From assembly GCF_000015285.1 (NCBI RefSeq), contig NC_008709.1, positions 3,782,001 to 3,846,000 of the forward strand: a stretch of 64,000 nt of DNA, in the 5' to 3' direction. The DNA comes from Psychromonas ingrahamii 37 (GTDB lineage Bacteria > Pseudomonadota > Gammaproteobacteria > Enterobacterales > Psychromonadaceae). This document shows, piece after piece, positions 37,214 to 46,881 of this stretch (position 1 is the first letter of the stretch; every line of letters starts with the position of its first letter). A program made the position numbers and the translations under genes. A model generated the notes under the pieces. It searched no databases. It saw only the letters and a list, made by a program, of their open reading frames with translations, and had not been told where the DNA came from.

Positions 37214-38112
37214 AGCAACTCACTACATTCAGGCAATTTATCACGCAACCAAAAGATAATAACTAACCAATATAAGGGATGACGTAGTCCTTTTGCCTGA
37301 CTATGGCCAGATAACGTAACCCATAAAATATTTGTCCGAATTTTCCGGTGAGGGGCAAAAGCGGTGAAAAGACCAACCAGGCAGTCTTGCCCCAAATCAC
37401 TTTTCATTATTTCAAATAGCTTATCAAACGTCACTTTATCGCTTTGTTTGACCCCATCAGTAATATTGAGTTCCTCTCTAATCGCTATTTTAACGCGCGT
37501 TGCCCACTCAATATCGGCCTCAATGGCGCTTGATACTGCATAGATAAATGCCTGCCATTCCAATTGCCACGCAGTGCAGCTCAAGGCCTCCGATTTACCT
37601 AGCCAATGGTATGGCAGGGTGAAATTTAAATAGCGCAGCTCATCGTGGCTGTGCAGAGCTACTTGGTGGGTTGGGCATATTCTAGCTCCAAGTAGCTGAT
37701 GGCTTGCATGCCAGAAAGAAAACCCCAAGCGCTTCCGTTCACCTATTGCGCACTCAGGGCAAAACTTCCATCGCCTATCTACCGAATACGGATTTTCTTC
37801 TAGGTTATTCCGATTCCCCGCAGCAGTCAGATCTTCAGGTAACATTCCATCTTCAGAACTTAGTAACCAAGGAGCAAACGGAGTGTGTGCTAAACGCAAC
37901 GCAAACTGCTCTGTTTTTTCAGATGCCATCGCCTCAACCACACTGCGCAAATTTGAGCAAAGAGGAACCTGTGAGCGTAACAAATGATATTTAATATTAT
38001 TCAAATCAAAAAATCGCTTAACACTTAAATGCATCTGCCCACTTAAAAATCGACCTCGAATAAAGCCGCTATAAAGATGCTCATCGCACATCAAATCAGG
38101 CATTCGCATCAT
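37210..38112 (-). CDS. tniQ: TniQ-family protein, short
   Basis: 300 residues. The zinc motif FCPECAIGERKRLGFSFWHA ... ARICPTHQVALHSH (~118-155) identifies TniQ. The C-terminal half is shorter than in the neighbouring TnsD-like protein and has no clear HTH. Pairs of a short and a long TniQ protein occur in several Tn7-like branches, where they may serve different target pathways or form one complex. It overlaps tnsC upstream (ATGA) and tnsD-like downstream (ATGA). Confidence 0.82.
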   Translation of the reverse strand: MMRMPDLMCDEHLYSGFIRGRFLSGQMHLSVKRFFDLNNIKYHLLRSQVPLCSNLRSVVEAMASEKTEQFALRLAHTPFAPWLLSSEDGMLPEDLTAAGNRNNLEENPYSVDRRWKFCPECAIGERKRLGFSFWHASHQLLGARICPTHQVALHSHDELRYLNFTLPYHWLGKSEALSCTAWQLEWQAFIYAVSSAIEADIEWATRVKIAIREELNITDGVKQSDKVTFDKLFEIMKSDLGQDCLVGLFTAFAPHRKIRTNILWVTLSGHSQAKGLRHPLYWLVIIFWLRDKLPECSELL

Positions 38113-39581
38113 TCATTGTGCTCTAAGGTTTGCGGCTCTCGATGACCGGTAGCATTCTTTTTTAACCCTAATTTGATGGCATCCAATTTTTTCAATTGAG
38201 CTAGCGAGAACTCTTGCTGTTCGATAAGCGCATCAATATCTTGCTTAACCGCTTGTGCCGCCGGCCCTTGAACGTTCACAGCAAAGTGGTTCAAATGTTT
38301 TAAGGCAAGCGTGCGATTGCCTGCGTCTAAATATTGTTGCACTGTCAATAAATCAGAATGCCGACCTTTAGTACCTTTGTTAATATTACGAGTTACAGAG
38401 CGCATAAGCGGGAAACGCTTTTTAAAAACACGCTTAATTAGCGCTTGAGTAACTGTTTCACAACCAGAGCGTACAGCTTCAATCAGGCAGCCCTCCCATA
38501 ATGCCATTAATATAGAGGGGACTCCTGCGCTTAAATCGTGGAGAAGCGCTTCAATATTTTCATTGCGTTTAATAGGCTTATCAATAGGCTGAAAGCCGAA
38601 AATAGCTTTCATCGCGCGGTCCCAATCCTTTTCGCCTTCAAAGCGCATAAGTTCAAGCACCATTCCAATTCGCCGCTTGTGGCGGCCTTGGGAGTCGAAT
38701 AACAATATGGTGTCGGGTGTACCTATTTTAATATTTGGCACCGCGAGCTGATTAATTAAGGTGTCGAAAAATTGCAGCATTTCGTTTCTAAACCTAACAG
38801 AGGCGACTTGTAGGTTTTGAAATTCATCAATAATAAGCAGTCCAACATGATGGCGATTTAATACTGTTAATAAGACCCCTTCCATACTGGAGATATCTGT
38901 ATATTTTCCACCCTTAGTTTTACAAGTCGCAGCATAATTTGTTTTGCCAAAGCTTGTCTCCGCTAACGCTCTATCAACCTCTTGTAATATTCGTTCAATA
39001 AGGACCGCACGACTGCCGTTATGGGGCATGTCTACCTTAATAAACACAATCTGAGGCTCATTAAACCCCTCCCAGTGATGTTCAATAACCATTGGAAAGA
39101 GCGCCGTCATAATGAGATTATTAATGGTTGATTTACCATTACCAGTGAACCCTGTTACAAATATAGCATCAGCCGTTGTTTGAGCCGATATTGCATCTAA
39201 ATAAGGCCTTTCTATATTCTCTAATGGAATAGTATTGTCGGCTATATCATAGCTCCATGCGACTACCTCCGGCCTGCTGGGATTCCGATCAACATAGCCA
39301 TGACTAAGCGCATCATACAATTCGTTATACAAATCTAAATGTTCAGTCGTAATAATACGGGTTTTACGCAATTGCTTTATCACTTCAACCCGGTCAGAAT
39401 CCAAAAGATGGCTGAATTCAGGAGAAGGAACTCTTTGACTTAACACTTGCCTAAATCGCTTTGGATCGACTCTATTGGGTAACCCAAGTATCAATGGGTT
39501 GTTTTTATATGCTTCAACTTCCGTATCGCGGTATTGCGCGGGGGTTATTGTCACTGGTAATTTTTTATTCTTAATAGCCAT
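38109..39581 (-). CDS. tnsC: TnsC AAA+ regulator
   Basis: A 490-residue AAA+ ATPase that bridges TniQ-bound target DNA and the TnsAB transposase and imposes target immunity. Walker A is GFTGNGKS (144-151), Walker B LLIIDEFQNL (248-257). A sensor segment NIKIGTPDTILLFD follows the ATPase core. The start ATG overlaps the tnsB stop by one base (TAATG). The 490-residue length is slightly less than that of Tn7 TnsC. It looks intact. Confidence 0.9.
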   Translation of the reverse strand: MAIKNKKLPVTITPAQYRDTEVEAYKNNPLILGLPNRVDPKRFRQVLSQRVPSPEFSHLLDSDRVEVIKQLRKTRIITTEHLDLYNELYDALSHGYVDRNPSRPEVVAWSYDIADNTIPLENIERPYLDAISAQTTADAIFVTGFTGNGKSTINNLIMTALFPMVIEHHWEGFNEPQIVFIKVDMPHNGSRAVLIERILQEVDRALAETSFGKTNYAATCKTKGGKYTDISSMEGVLLTVLNRHHVGLLIIDEFQNLQVASVRFRNEMLQFFDTLINQLAVPNIKIGTPDTILLFDSQGRHKRRIGMVLELMRFEGEKDWDRAMKAIFGFQPIDKPIKRNENIEALLHDLSAGVPSILMALWEGCLIEAVRSGCETVTQALIKRVFKKRFPLMRSVTRNINKGTKGRHSDLLTVQQYLDAGNRTLALKHLNHFAVNVQGPAAQAVKQDIDALIEQQEFSLAQLKKLDAIKLGLKKNATGHREPQTLEHNE

Positions 39582-41794
39582 TATTCATCATCCTCATCAA
39601 ATTCTGCGTATCCCTTGTGTTCAGAAACATCTTGATCATAAGGGGGATTTTTTATCTGGGGTAAAACCTGCTGTTGTGTGACTTGCAGAAAACGGTGCAT
39701 ATCTTGGTGTCGATTAAGCAATGCCTCAAATTTTCGGTTGTCTTTAATCTTGGAGATATTAGGAACAGAACCCGACACTTTTTCTTTATTTGCTTGTAAC
39801 AGTTTCTGCTCTATAAATTCATCAACTCCGAGTAGATATTGAATCTCTTCCTCCGCAGCTAACGCATCTTCTTTGAATTCTTTATCTTTTTGTTGTGCGA
39901 CTTGGGCGAAAGAGAGCCCTGCAAAACGGTTATCTTTGTGATCCAGCGTGGCGAGCTTAAGGCCGTCATCGGTACAAATTAAGATAATATCAACAAGCTC
40001 CGCGTTATAACGACATGCAAGCGTTAGACACCTTTGATTTTTAAGCTTACGTTCCTGTATACCCGAGGCTAAGGTCCAGTCACAGTTATACAAAAGTCCC
40101 TTATCCTTCAAGAACAAACCATACTTATGAACAGTCATTTCACCCTTGGCGAGTAATTTCATATAAAGCTCATCCTCGGGGACATTAATCAAATAACCGG
40201 GTCTATTTTTCATCCCCCATTCCCACAGTTTGACTGGAATAGCAGGTACCTTGTCACGCACCATTTCACGCTCTAAAGGATATTTTGGTAATTTTCGATT
40301 ATTGTTGTGATAAAGCACGTAAACAATCGCAATTTGATAAAGTTCAGGAATAGTTAAACACGCATTTTTACGTGCAACTTGCCGTGCAATATCTTGCTGA
40401 GACTTTGTTTGATTCCCCTGACTTACTCCCATAAAATAACGTAGAAAAATATGAAATAACTGCTCAATATTTGGTTTGTCATCACCGCGTCCCGAACGGG
40501 AAAACTTCAACACCACAGGCAGGTCTGCAATAGGTCCCTCGGAAACTTTATTATGAAATTCCGCTTTATCCACAAAAATAATTGTTGGTACCCCAGACTG
40601 AGGCCAGTATTTAGCATTAAAGTTAAACCCCAGTTCATCAAACCATCCTTGCTTGTCTCGGCCTGCATTAAAAATGGCTTGCTTTACCGTGTTATAGGAT
40701 GGATTTTCGGTGGTAATAAACAGGCCGACAATTAGCTTTGTGAACACATCGATGATGAAATAGAGTGTCCCTTTGCCGATTTTTGTTGACCGAGAAGGGT
40801 CAAAAACCGATACCAGTTCCTCTGTAAAAGGGGTTTCATCCAGTTCGAAAACTTGCCCTGGACCGATAACATGCATATATGCATTTCCCGTTCTGCCCGC
40901 GTTGTCTTTTTTATTTTCAATGGCGTTTTGGCGACTTTTGTCTCGTTTAGGTAGGTTGCCGCCAAACTGTTTTACCAACCAGTAATAAAACTGGTTATAA
41001 GACGGTATTTCATCAGGAGGAAGCAGCACGACTTTAAAGCGCTCCCCTGTTTTTTCTGCTGTCAGAAAGTCATTCTTTACACGTGATTTATGGTAATGTT
41101 TTCGCAAAATCTTGTTATAAACGTAGAGTATAGATGGGCCATTCCTCTGTCCGTACCAGCGCAAACCTTTTTTAAAAATATCGAAATCTCTTTCATTTAA
41201 TAACTTACCTCTGGCGATTCCTCTACTTGGACGACCTGGCTTAACATACTGCTTTCTTTGCTTGGGAATGTGATTTGAATTTTTTCCGATCGGAAAAGAA
41301 AGACCCGATTTACGTCTTCCCATGCGCAAAAATGCGTAAAAGCAATCATAGACGGTCTGCTTACTCTTACCTGTTTCTTTAATAATGCTTTGAAAACACC
41401 CCTGACCATAATCATTCCTTAGTACATTTTCTAAGTCATCTACTAACGGTCCAATCAGTGCATAGCGCGCGATACATTTTTCCCGCCTCCACTCTGGTTG
41501 ACTATCAATGTCCTGCAACGCTTCTTTGGGCCAATCCATCTCAAATAAAAGAATCTGCTCAGTTTCTAACTGCGCTAACACCTCCTTATAATTCAGTTTT
41601 ATCGGAAATCGAGCAGTAGAGTCCAGATTGATGGCGCACAACACATTAATTGAAAGATCAACAAAAACAATAAGGTAGTCTTCAGAGATTTCATATTCTC
41701 CGATATAAACGGGTAATAAAGCCTCTTCAGAGGGACCAAATCCAGAATTTAACTTAAGCTCTGCTGAGCGTTTAGGATTAAGCGACAAGGACAT
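39581..41794 (-). CDS. tnsB: TnsB DDE transposase
   Basis: 737 residues. N-terminal HTH domains bind the transposon ends (KETGKSKQTVYDCFYAFL ~139-156). The RNase-H-like core has the catalytic triad Asp319 (VFELDETPF), Asp409 (IIFVDKAEF) and Glu444 (PNIEQLFH), with normal spacing, then a Mu-type beta-barrel and a C-terminal tail that would contact TnsC. It performs 3' strand cleavage and joining. It overlaps tnsA by 17 bases. All three catalytic residues are present, so the element may be active. Confidence 0.93.
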   Translation of the reverse strand: MSLSLNPKRSAELKLNSGFGPSEEALLPVYIGEYEISEDYLIVFVDLSINVLCAINLDSTARFPIKLNYKEVLAQLETEQILLFEMDWPKEALQDIDSQPEWRREKCIARYALIGPLVDDLENVLRNDYGQGCFQSIIKETGKSKQTVYDCFYAFLRMGRRKSGLSFPIGKNSNHIPKQRKQYVKPGRPSRGIARGKLLNERDFDIFKKGLRWYGQRNGPSILYVYNKILRKHYHKSRVKNDFLTAEKTGERFKVVLLPPDEIPSYNQFYYWLVKQFGGNLPKRDKSRQNAIENKKDNAGRTGNAYMHVIGPGQVFELDETPFTEELVSVFDPSRSTKIGKGTLYFIIDVFTKLIVGLFITTENPSYNTVKQAIFNAGRDKQGWFDELGFNFNAKYWPQSGVPTIIFVDKAEFHNKVSEGPIADLPVVLKFSRSGRGDDKPNIEQLFHIFLRYFMGVSQGNQTKSQQDIARQVARKNACLTIPELYQIAIVYVLYHNNNRKLPKYPLEREMVRDKVPAIPVKLWEWGMKNRPGYLINVPEDELYMKLLAKGEMTVHKYGLFLKDKGLLYNCDWTLASGIQERKLKNQRCLTLACRYNAELVDIILICTDDGLKLATLDHKDNRFAGLSFAQVAQQKDKEFKEDALAAEEEIQYLLGVDEFIEQKLLQANKEKVSGSVPNISKIKDNRKFEALLNRHQDMHRFLQVTQQQVLPQIKNPPYDQDVSEHKGYAEFDEDDE

Positions 41795-42599
41795 GTTCGT
41801 GTATCCCCAGATCCGATGCGGGTAACTCGAGCTTTAATCGCTTTTTCCAATCCATCTGAAGGCGATCATTCCAAAGAGCACAGTAAAAAAATGAAGCTGC
41901 TTGTTGATATTCGACGCCACTTATCAGAGCAGAGCGCTCAAGAATGTTGGAAGCGCGATCATGTCTGTCATCTGATAGGCACCCCAAAAAATTAGAAAGC
42001 CAAACCTCAAACGCGGATTTTAAAAATGGATTTACATTACGATGACGATACATGGCTTCAAGACTTTCACTTTTTACAGTGCGCAGTTCAGTACTAGTCG
42101 TTAACTGATAATCAATGTATTCCAGTTCGCAATAAGCCTCCTGTATCGCCAATTTTTCCATGGTGCGCTCACGTAACGCATCAGATTCCTGTTTCACAGG
42201 ATGGGCCACTCGAGTGCCATCATCGCGGATAGAAACAAAATCGATGGTTTGAATAATCGGAACATTTTGACTGCCGATGTAAACGGGATGCTTTACCCCT
42301 AATTCCTTGGCTATAGGAAGAGAAAAATCGAGCGGGATGGCAAACTGCTCATAGGTTTCAACAATATCTGAGTTTTGTGCCAAATCTAAATACATCCACA
42401 ATTCATTCTGCGACAGCAGATGCATTACCCTCCCTGGTGTCGAAAAATGTGCGATTTTGGTTTTTATACCCGAACTTCGGACGTCTTCCACGCGCCAGAA
42501 CGGGTCATACATAATTTCTTCAAATTCGAGACTCAGTCGGTGAGCTACATACCAATTATGCTGACGCTGCAAATCCATTCGTTGAGTTTTTTTTGCCAC
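41778..42599 (-). CDS. tnsA: TnsA endonuclease
   Basis: A 273-residue restriction-enzyme-fold nuclease that cuts the 5' strands at the transposon ends, converting copy-in to cut-and-paste. The catalytic set is visible as Glu66 (SQNELWMYLDL), Asp120 (IQTIDFVSI) and Lys136 (HPVKQE), matching Glu63/Asp114/Lys132 of Tn7 TnsA in order and spacing. A C-terminal TnsC-contact domain follows. The start codon is GTG with a poor ribosome site; a downstream in-frame ATG (codon 8) is an alternative. Confidence 0.92.
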   Translation of the reverse strand: MAKKTQRMDLQRQHNWYVAHRLSLEFEEIMYDPFWRVEDVRSSGIKTKIAHFSTPGRVMHLLSQNELWMYLDLAQNSDIVETYEQFAIPLDFSLPIAKELGVKHPVYIGSQNVPIIQTIDFVSIRDDGTRVAHPVKQESDALRERTMEKLAIQEAYCELEYIDYQLTTSTELRTVKSESLEAMYRHRNVNPFLKSAFEVWLSNFLGCLSDDRHDRASNILERSALISGVEYQQAASFFYCALWNDRLQMDWKKRLKLELPASDLGIHEHVLVA

Positions 42600-43229
42600 A
42601 ACTATCTACTCATACGAAATCATCAATGCGGTAACATCGACTCGGTGATTTTTTTTCTGTTTGAAATTTTGAGTTTGATTATTCATTTAACTTTACCTTA
42701 TTGAGTGAATACACAATAGGTAGACTAGTACTAAAACGAAAACAGATCAAGAAAATATTATCAATAAAATCAATGACTTATTATATCAAGACCGATATAA
42801 ATGGCAATAAACCACCACTTTACAACAACAAAAAAACGATTAACTCATTGGTTGTTAAATAAAGATGTTCATTATTTTTCACAAAAAAATTAATATGTCA
42901 GTAATCGCCAAATGTCATTATCCCGGAATGATAAATTTCATTTGTTCACTTGGTTTGAAATGGTTTTTTATATTAAAACAATCAGATAGCATAGAAATTG
43001 AAGGGGTTATTTAGTTTTGTCGTACGAGGGGTAATTGGAGATTTAATGCTTAAAAAATTAATTTTTAGTTGAGTAAGGGATGGTATTTTCTTTAATGTGA
43101 TGATTTAAAAGTAGATAAGGTATGGATGCACTTTTATTACTTAATAACAGGCAAAATGCGGTTGGCTAAAATACGAGCACAGCGAGATAGCCAGCCGTAT
43201 TTTGTCCTTGTTGATTAACTTATAGCTCT
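42600..43229. other. AT-rich spacer, possible transposon-end region
   Basis: No gene in ~630 bases. If the transposon resembles Tn7, its right end should lie just outside tnsA. The only suggestive sequence is at ~42896-42930, TGTCAGTAATCGCC and TGTCATTATCCCGG in tandem, which looks like TnsB sites but points the wrong way for an end that closes here. A large inverted repeat is at 43152-43204. Confidence 0.4.
43152..43204. terminator. strong hairpin downstream of the HNH gene
   Basis: The arms CAAAATGCGGTTGGCTA and TAGCCAGCCGTATTTTG pair over 17 positions with two G-T or mismatched pairs, around a 19-base loop. It lies 26 bases after the stop of the leftward HNH gene. No long T-run follows, so it may act as a mRNA-stabilising stem or weak terminator. 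Confidence 0.6.
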
Positions 43230-44603
43230 TTACGGGTCAATAACTTTAAATTCAATTTTATTTTCAAGATTTAAGCTAGATAATAACTCAAACGCTTTAT
43301 AAGCCACATATTTGTTTTTTGCATTTTCAGATAAACTTTTAGATTTTAGAGGACAGCTATTATTAACATCACCAATTCTAAAGTCAGAATAATCTTTATG
43401 CATCAATTGCATAGCACTCAATGGGTTATTCTTTATCTTATCTACAAGCGAAAAATTAAACTTTGATTTTGCCATATCAGCCTTATCGTGTAGCTCATCA
43501 ACAATAGCATATCCTCTTATATCTGAGGTTGTATACAAAATTATACTTTGCATTATTTTTTCAACCTTTTCAGTTTGTGACTCAGAATCTATAATATAAG
43601 ATCTTGATCTTGCTCTTTGCAAAATAGTTTTTCCTATATCGTCAATCTTTTCATTGCTATATGGTACATCAAATTGTTGAGCTAATATTTGCAAGTCACT
43701 TAAACGTCTCGGTTTCCAATCTTCTTCATTAAACTCCCACTTAGTCGTTTTTTGTAGGTATTTTTCTCTTATTTCATCTCCATCATAACTATCAGTCAAA
43801 TGAACGTATTTTTGTATGACGCCAAATAACTCTACGTAACAATATAAATTTTCACCTATATTAAATAAATAAATTTGATGATTTGGGTACCAATCCTCAT
43901 GCTTTTCTTTATTAGTTTCATAGATTTTTTCTTCATCTGTTGTTGGATAATACTGCCAAACGCGATTATGTATAAAATTATCACTGTCAATCAACTTTGA
44001 AACATTAGTCAGTTGAGATAAATACTTATTAGGAACACCATGGTGAGAAGCGAAACCTATAGCAGCTTTTAATATACCTCTAAGAATATCAGGTGATTCA
44101 TAGTTAATATCTAATACAGCAGAATTGACATAAGACGCTACATTTACCTCTTTCTTTACCTTATATCCCTCATTAATTAGTTTTTTTATGACTTTGCTTT
44201 TTTCGAATTGATTGATTTGTTTAAGCGTAGCCCCAAAAATATTTAATGTTTTTTCATCCTCATTGAGAATATAAACTGGTCTTGATGGTATTATGGAGAA
44301 GTCATTTTTTAACTCAAACGTTACATTATCATCATTTAACACTGAGCCATCATTCATAACAATTCTAATTCTTGATTTTGAGCTTTCACCGCGATCCCTT
44401 GCTAAATCCAACAGAACAGAAAGAGGAGAAAGATTACGAGTAAAAGCTTCATCAACATTTTGTCCTAAAACCCCACCACATTTTTCACAAAGGATATCTG
44501 ATGACGTCAATTTACCACCAATTGAATTTTGTATTATGTGCTCATCATGCATTCTAACATTAACAGTATCGAATTCTTTTTTACAAAAATAACAGTTCTT
44601 CAT
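43230..44603 (-). CDS. HNH-domain protein
   Basis: The N-terminal ~50 residues form a zinc-bound HNH nuclease module: CYFCKKEF, then DEHIIQNSIGG, then LCEKCGGVLG (two CxxC pairs around the Glu-His). The remaining ~400 residues, mixed alpha/beta, are unfamiliar. It probably cuts nucleic acid. I start at ATG 44603; a TTG 12 bases upstream adds four residues. It follows the CHAT gene in the same direction after ~124 bases and is bracketed by two hairpins (43152 and 44647), so it may be a separate transcription unit or a module linked to the CHAT cluster. Confidence 0.7.
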   Translation of the reverse strand: MKNCYFCKKEFDTVNVRMHDEHIIQNSIGGKLTSSDILCEKCGGVLGQNVDEAFTRNLSPLSVLLDLARDRGESSKSRIRIVMNDGSVLNDDNVTFELKNDFSIIPSRPVYILNEDEKTLNIFGATLKQINQFEKSKVIKKLINEGYKVKKEVNVASYVNSAVLDINYESPDILRGILKAAIGFASHHGVPNKYLSQLTNVSKLIDSDNFIHNRVWQYYPTTDEEKIYETNKEKHEDWYPNHQIYLFNIGENLYCYVELFGVIQKYVHLTDSYDGDEIREKYLQKTTKWEFNEEDWKPRRLSDLQILAQQFDVPYSNEKIDDIGKTILQRARSRSYIIDSESQTEKVEKIMQSIILYTTSDIRGYAIVDELHDKADMAKSKFNFSLVDKIKNNPLSAMQLMHKDYSDFRIGDVNNSCPLKSKSLSENAKNKYVAYKAFELLSSLNLENKIEFKVIDP

Positions 44604-44646
44604 ATTTCTAACCAAATTAGATTTTTAATTATAAGAGGAGCTAGGC

Positions 44647-44670
44647 AACTTACTCACCGGCGAGTAAGTT
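44647..44670. terminator. hairpin between CHAT and HNH genes
   Basis: AACTTACTC and GAGTAAGTT form a perfect nine-base stem. It is not followed by T residues on the minus strand, so read-through from CHAT into HNH is possible; on the plus strand a T-rich run starts some eight bases later. Confidence 0.45.
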
Positions 44671-44739
44671 GGTGCTGCTTTTTCTTTTAGCAAAAACTGC
44701 GACAACTGTATCGAGTCAGCGTGCAGCAACTAATGCATT

Positions 44740-46881
44740 TTATTCGCAAATTATTATATTTTCTGGTCTTCCTAATTGAGAATACAACATCGTTTCTACA
44801 AACTGAAAATTGTCTGCTATTAACTCTTTGACTTCACTTTCATCTTTGCCAATTTTCTCAGAAATAAGACTAATAAATTTGCTTGTCCATTCTGGAGCAT
44901 TACTATTGATGATGTAATTCGCTTGGTTATGTATATCTCTATATTGTTCTTTTGTTAGCATTTTCATATCTTCTGCCATGTAGCTAAGTACATCCGTAGA
45001 ATATGACATTTTTAAAAATCCACTAATTACTTCACGCCAAGTAATAGTTCGATTTTTCACAATAAATGGTATGAACACTGCTACCCTATGCAATAGCCTT
45101 GCTACAAATTGCCCTGCATGATCTGCTCGTATTGGAGCGTACGTTCCTATCACACTCACAGCTCCACAACGAAATAACCCATTAGCAACCGATGCATGTG
45201 AACCGTCAATAGGGTGAGTGCTACAAGCACTTAAAATTATTATTGGAGGGATCCGACTCTTATTTGCTAACGACCAAACATCAACTTTTTCGTCTCCTAT
45301 ACATAACCAGCCATGTTCCTTCTCGCCACCATGATTTCCGTGACAATCAAATATAACAATATTACCTTGGAACTTATTTAACTCACTTATTAATTCAGAT
45401 TCTGAGTCAACATTAACTTCCACAATATTTAGATTGTCGTAAAAACCATTTGATTTAAAATATTCAAGAGATGAGTTAAGGTGACCTTTTATCGGGTCGA
45501 AACTCTTAAAAGAGCTGATAATCAATATATCTTTAAATGCATCATATGGGAGTATGATCCTCTGCCCTGTTAATGCTAATTGAGAGCACAAGTTACCCGG
45601 AGTTGTCGGAATTCTTGATATTTCATGCGTAAACATAATAGGAAACCCATCTATATTTATCCATTCGATGGGAAAGTCACACATTGTAAGTATCTTGTTC
45701 TTATTTTTAAGAGATGCATCAAGTAATTCCTGCCCAATTTCCTTCTTTAGTGTTTCACTATAGTTTTTTAGCTTCGCATTTAGATTACGATGAGATTTCC
45801 GGCTTGGATTACAAATTAATGATAATATATTTTTTAATAAATCATGATGAAGCATTACTCCATTTGGTAATCGGAGAGCAGGTGCAAACTGATTGACACC
45901 TACAATAGTAGCTACGCTTGCAAACAAGTTTAGTTCTGTCTGCCTTTCTCTTAATAGCCCCGATATAATCGGATCATCATAAGGATTGAAAACTTCTGCA
46001 TTTGATATGGTAAAATTTGAAAATAGTTTATTTCTAATAATTGCATTTTTTAGGAAATCTCTCTTAGGTTTATCTAACTTCCTATAAATCTCATTCCATA
46101 AACTACTATTTTGTTTATATAAAAATGAGCACATAGACATACAATATATTATTGCATCATTTTTTATCATATGACTTGGTATTTGTAATTCACTTCTTAT
46201 ATCATCAATCAATTTTGATAAATTTGTCATGCCCTTTACATGTTGTTCTATATTATTGCTAGGTTTGATATCTTCGCATTTCTCGGCATAGAAACCATAA
46301 CCGGTTAAGGTTTTATAGAGTGGTCTAGTACAATTATGATTTAGAGGCTCAAACTTAAATTTAGTGTGATTTTTTTTACTTTCAGATGAAACAATAGACA
46401 ATATATCATCAACGGTTTGACTTTTATCCATCTCCGATAGTACTCGATAAATGAAGTCGTTTATTGTCTCATTTAAAGATTCTGGACTAAAGTTTCCTAT
46501 AAATTCAGCCTCTTTAGTTTTATAGCTGGTTATATGAAGCGGCTTATACTTAAAAAGCTCTTCTGAGGCTTTTACTTGTAAAAATGTTTCCTCAGAGCTC
46601 CACAGAATATTAAACTCTCTGTCAAAATCGATGTGTGATTCTCGCAATAAATCTGACTTAATCATATACACATCAAGTGATGAGCCTGCCACTTTTGATT
46701 TCGCATAACTTACGCTGTCTAAAAATGGTTCTAGCACATCATGAGGAACTGTCGACAACGCATCAAATACCCACTGATAACTAGTTGCTATCTCATGAGA
46801 GTATCTTTGAAAGAACGTACAGTTCTCATCAGAAATGTTCTCTGGCACTACTATAATGTGCCTTAATGTTGTTGTTAACAT
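44740..46881 (-). CDS. CHAT-domain (caspase-like) protease
   Basis: 713 residues. The C-terminal ~270 form a CHAT domain, a caspase/separase-related Cys protease: His514 in IVIFDCHGNHGG and Cys553 in IILSACSTHPIDG make the catalytic dyad, followed by GCGAVSVIGT-like RCGAVSVIGTYAP. The first ~430 residues are unfamiliar, helical, and could sense or bind a partner. CHAT proteases act as effectors in bacterial conflict systems (for example with bacterial gasdermin or Craspase-type complexes), activated by cleavage or ligand. It has a good ribosome site (AGGAAG) and lies 555 bases downstream of the helicase gene in the same direction, so its own promoter is possible. Confidence 0.85.
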   Translation of the reverse strand: MLTTTLRHIIVVPENISDENCTFFQRYSHEIATSYQWVFDALSTVPHDVLEPFLDSVSYAKSKVAGSSLDVYMIKSDLLRESHIDFDREFNILWSSEETFLQVKASEELFKYKPLHITSYKTKEAEFIGNFSPESLNETINDFIYRVLSEMDKSQTVDDILSIVSSESKKNHTKFKFEPLNHNCTRPLYKTLTGYGFYAEKCEDIKPSNNIEQHVKGMTNLSKLIDDIRSELQIPSHMIKNDAIIYCMSMCSFLYKQNSSLWNEIYRKLDKPKRDFLKNAIIRNKLFSNFTISNAEVFNPYDDPIISGLLRERQTELNLFASVATIVGVNQFAPALRLPNGVMLHHDLLKNILSLICNPSRKSHRNLNAKLKNYSETLKKEIGQELLDASLKNKNKILTMCDFPIEWINIDGFPIMFTHEISRIPTTPGNLCSQLALTGQRIILPYDAFKDILIISSFKSFDPIKGHLNSSLEYFKSNGFYDNLNIVEVNVDSESELISELNKFQGNIVIFDCHGNHGGEKEHGWLCIGDEKVDVWSLANKSRIPPIIILSACSTHPIDGSHASVANGLFRCGAVSVIGTYAPIRADHAGQFVARLLHRVAVFIPFIVKNRTITWREVISGFLKMSYSTDVLSYMAEDMKMLTKEQYRDIHNQANYIINSNAPEWTSKFISLISEKIGKDESEVKELIADNFQFVETMLYSQLGRPENIIICE

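Larger units (their letters stand above)
35348..42599 (-). mobile_element. Tn7-like transposition module (tnsA-B-C-tniQ-tnsD-like)
   Basis: Five genes read leftward, each overlapping the next by 1-17 bases: TnsA, TnsB, TnsC, a short TniQ and a long TniQ/TnsD. This set provides cut-and-paste transposition with TniQ-family target selection. No Cas genes or repeats are near, so target choice should be protein-guided. The order parallels the five-gene tni modules of Tn6022-type elements. I could not identify the terminal TnsB-binding repeats or a target-site duplication with confidence; accessory genes lie on both sides. Confidence 0.85.

Noticed and set aside
35348-42599. CRISPR-associated transposon
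   Set aside because: No cas8/cas7/cas6/cas12k gene and no repeat-spacer array is present near the tns genes.
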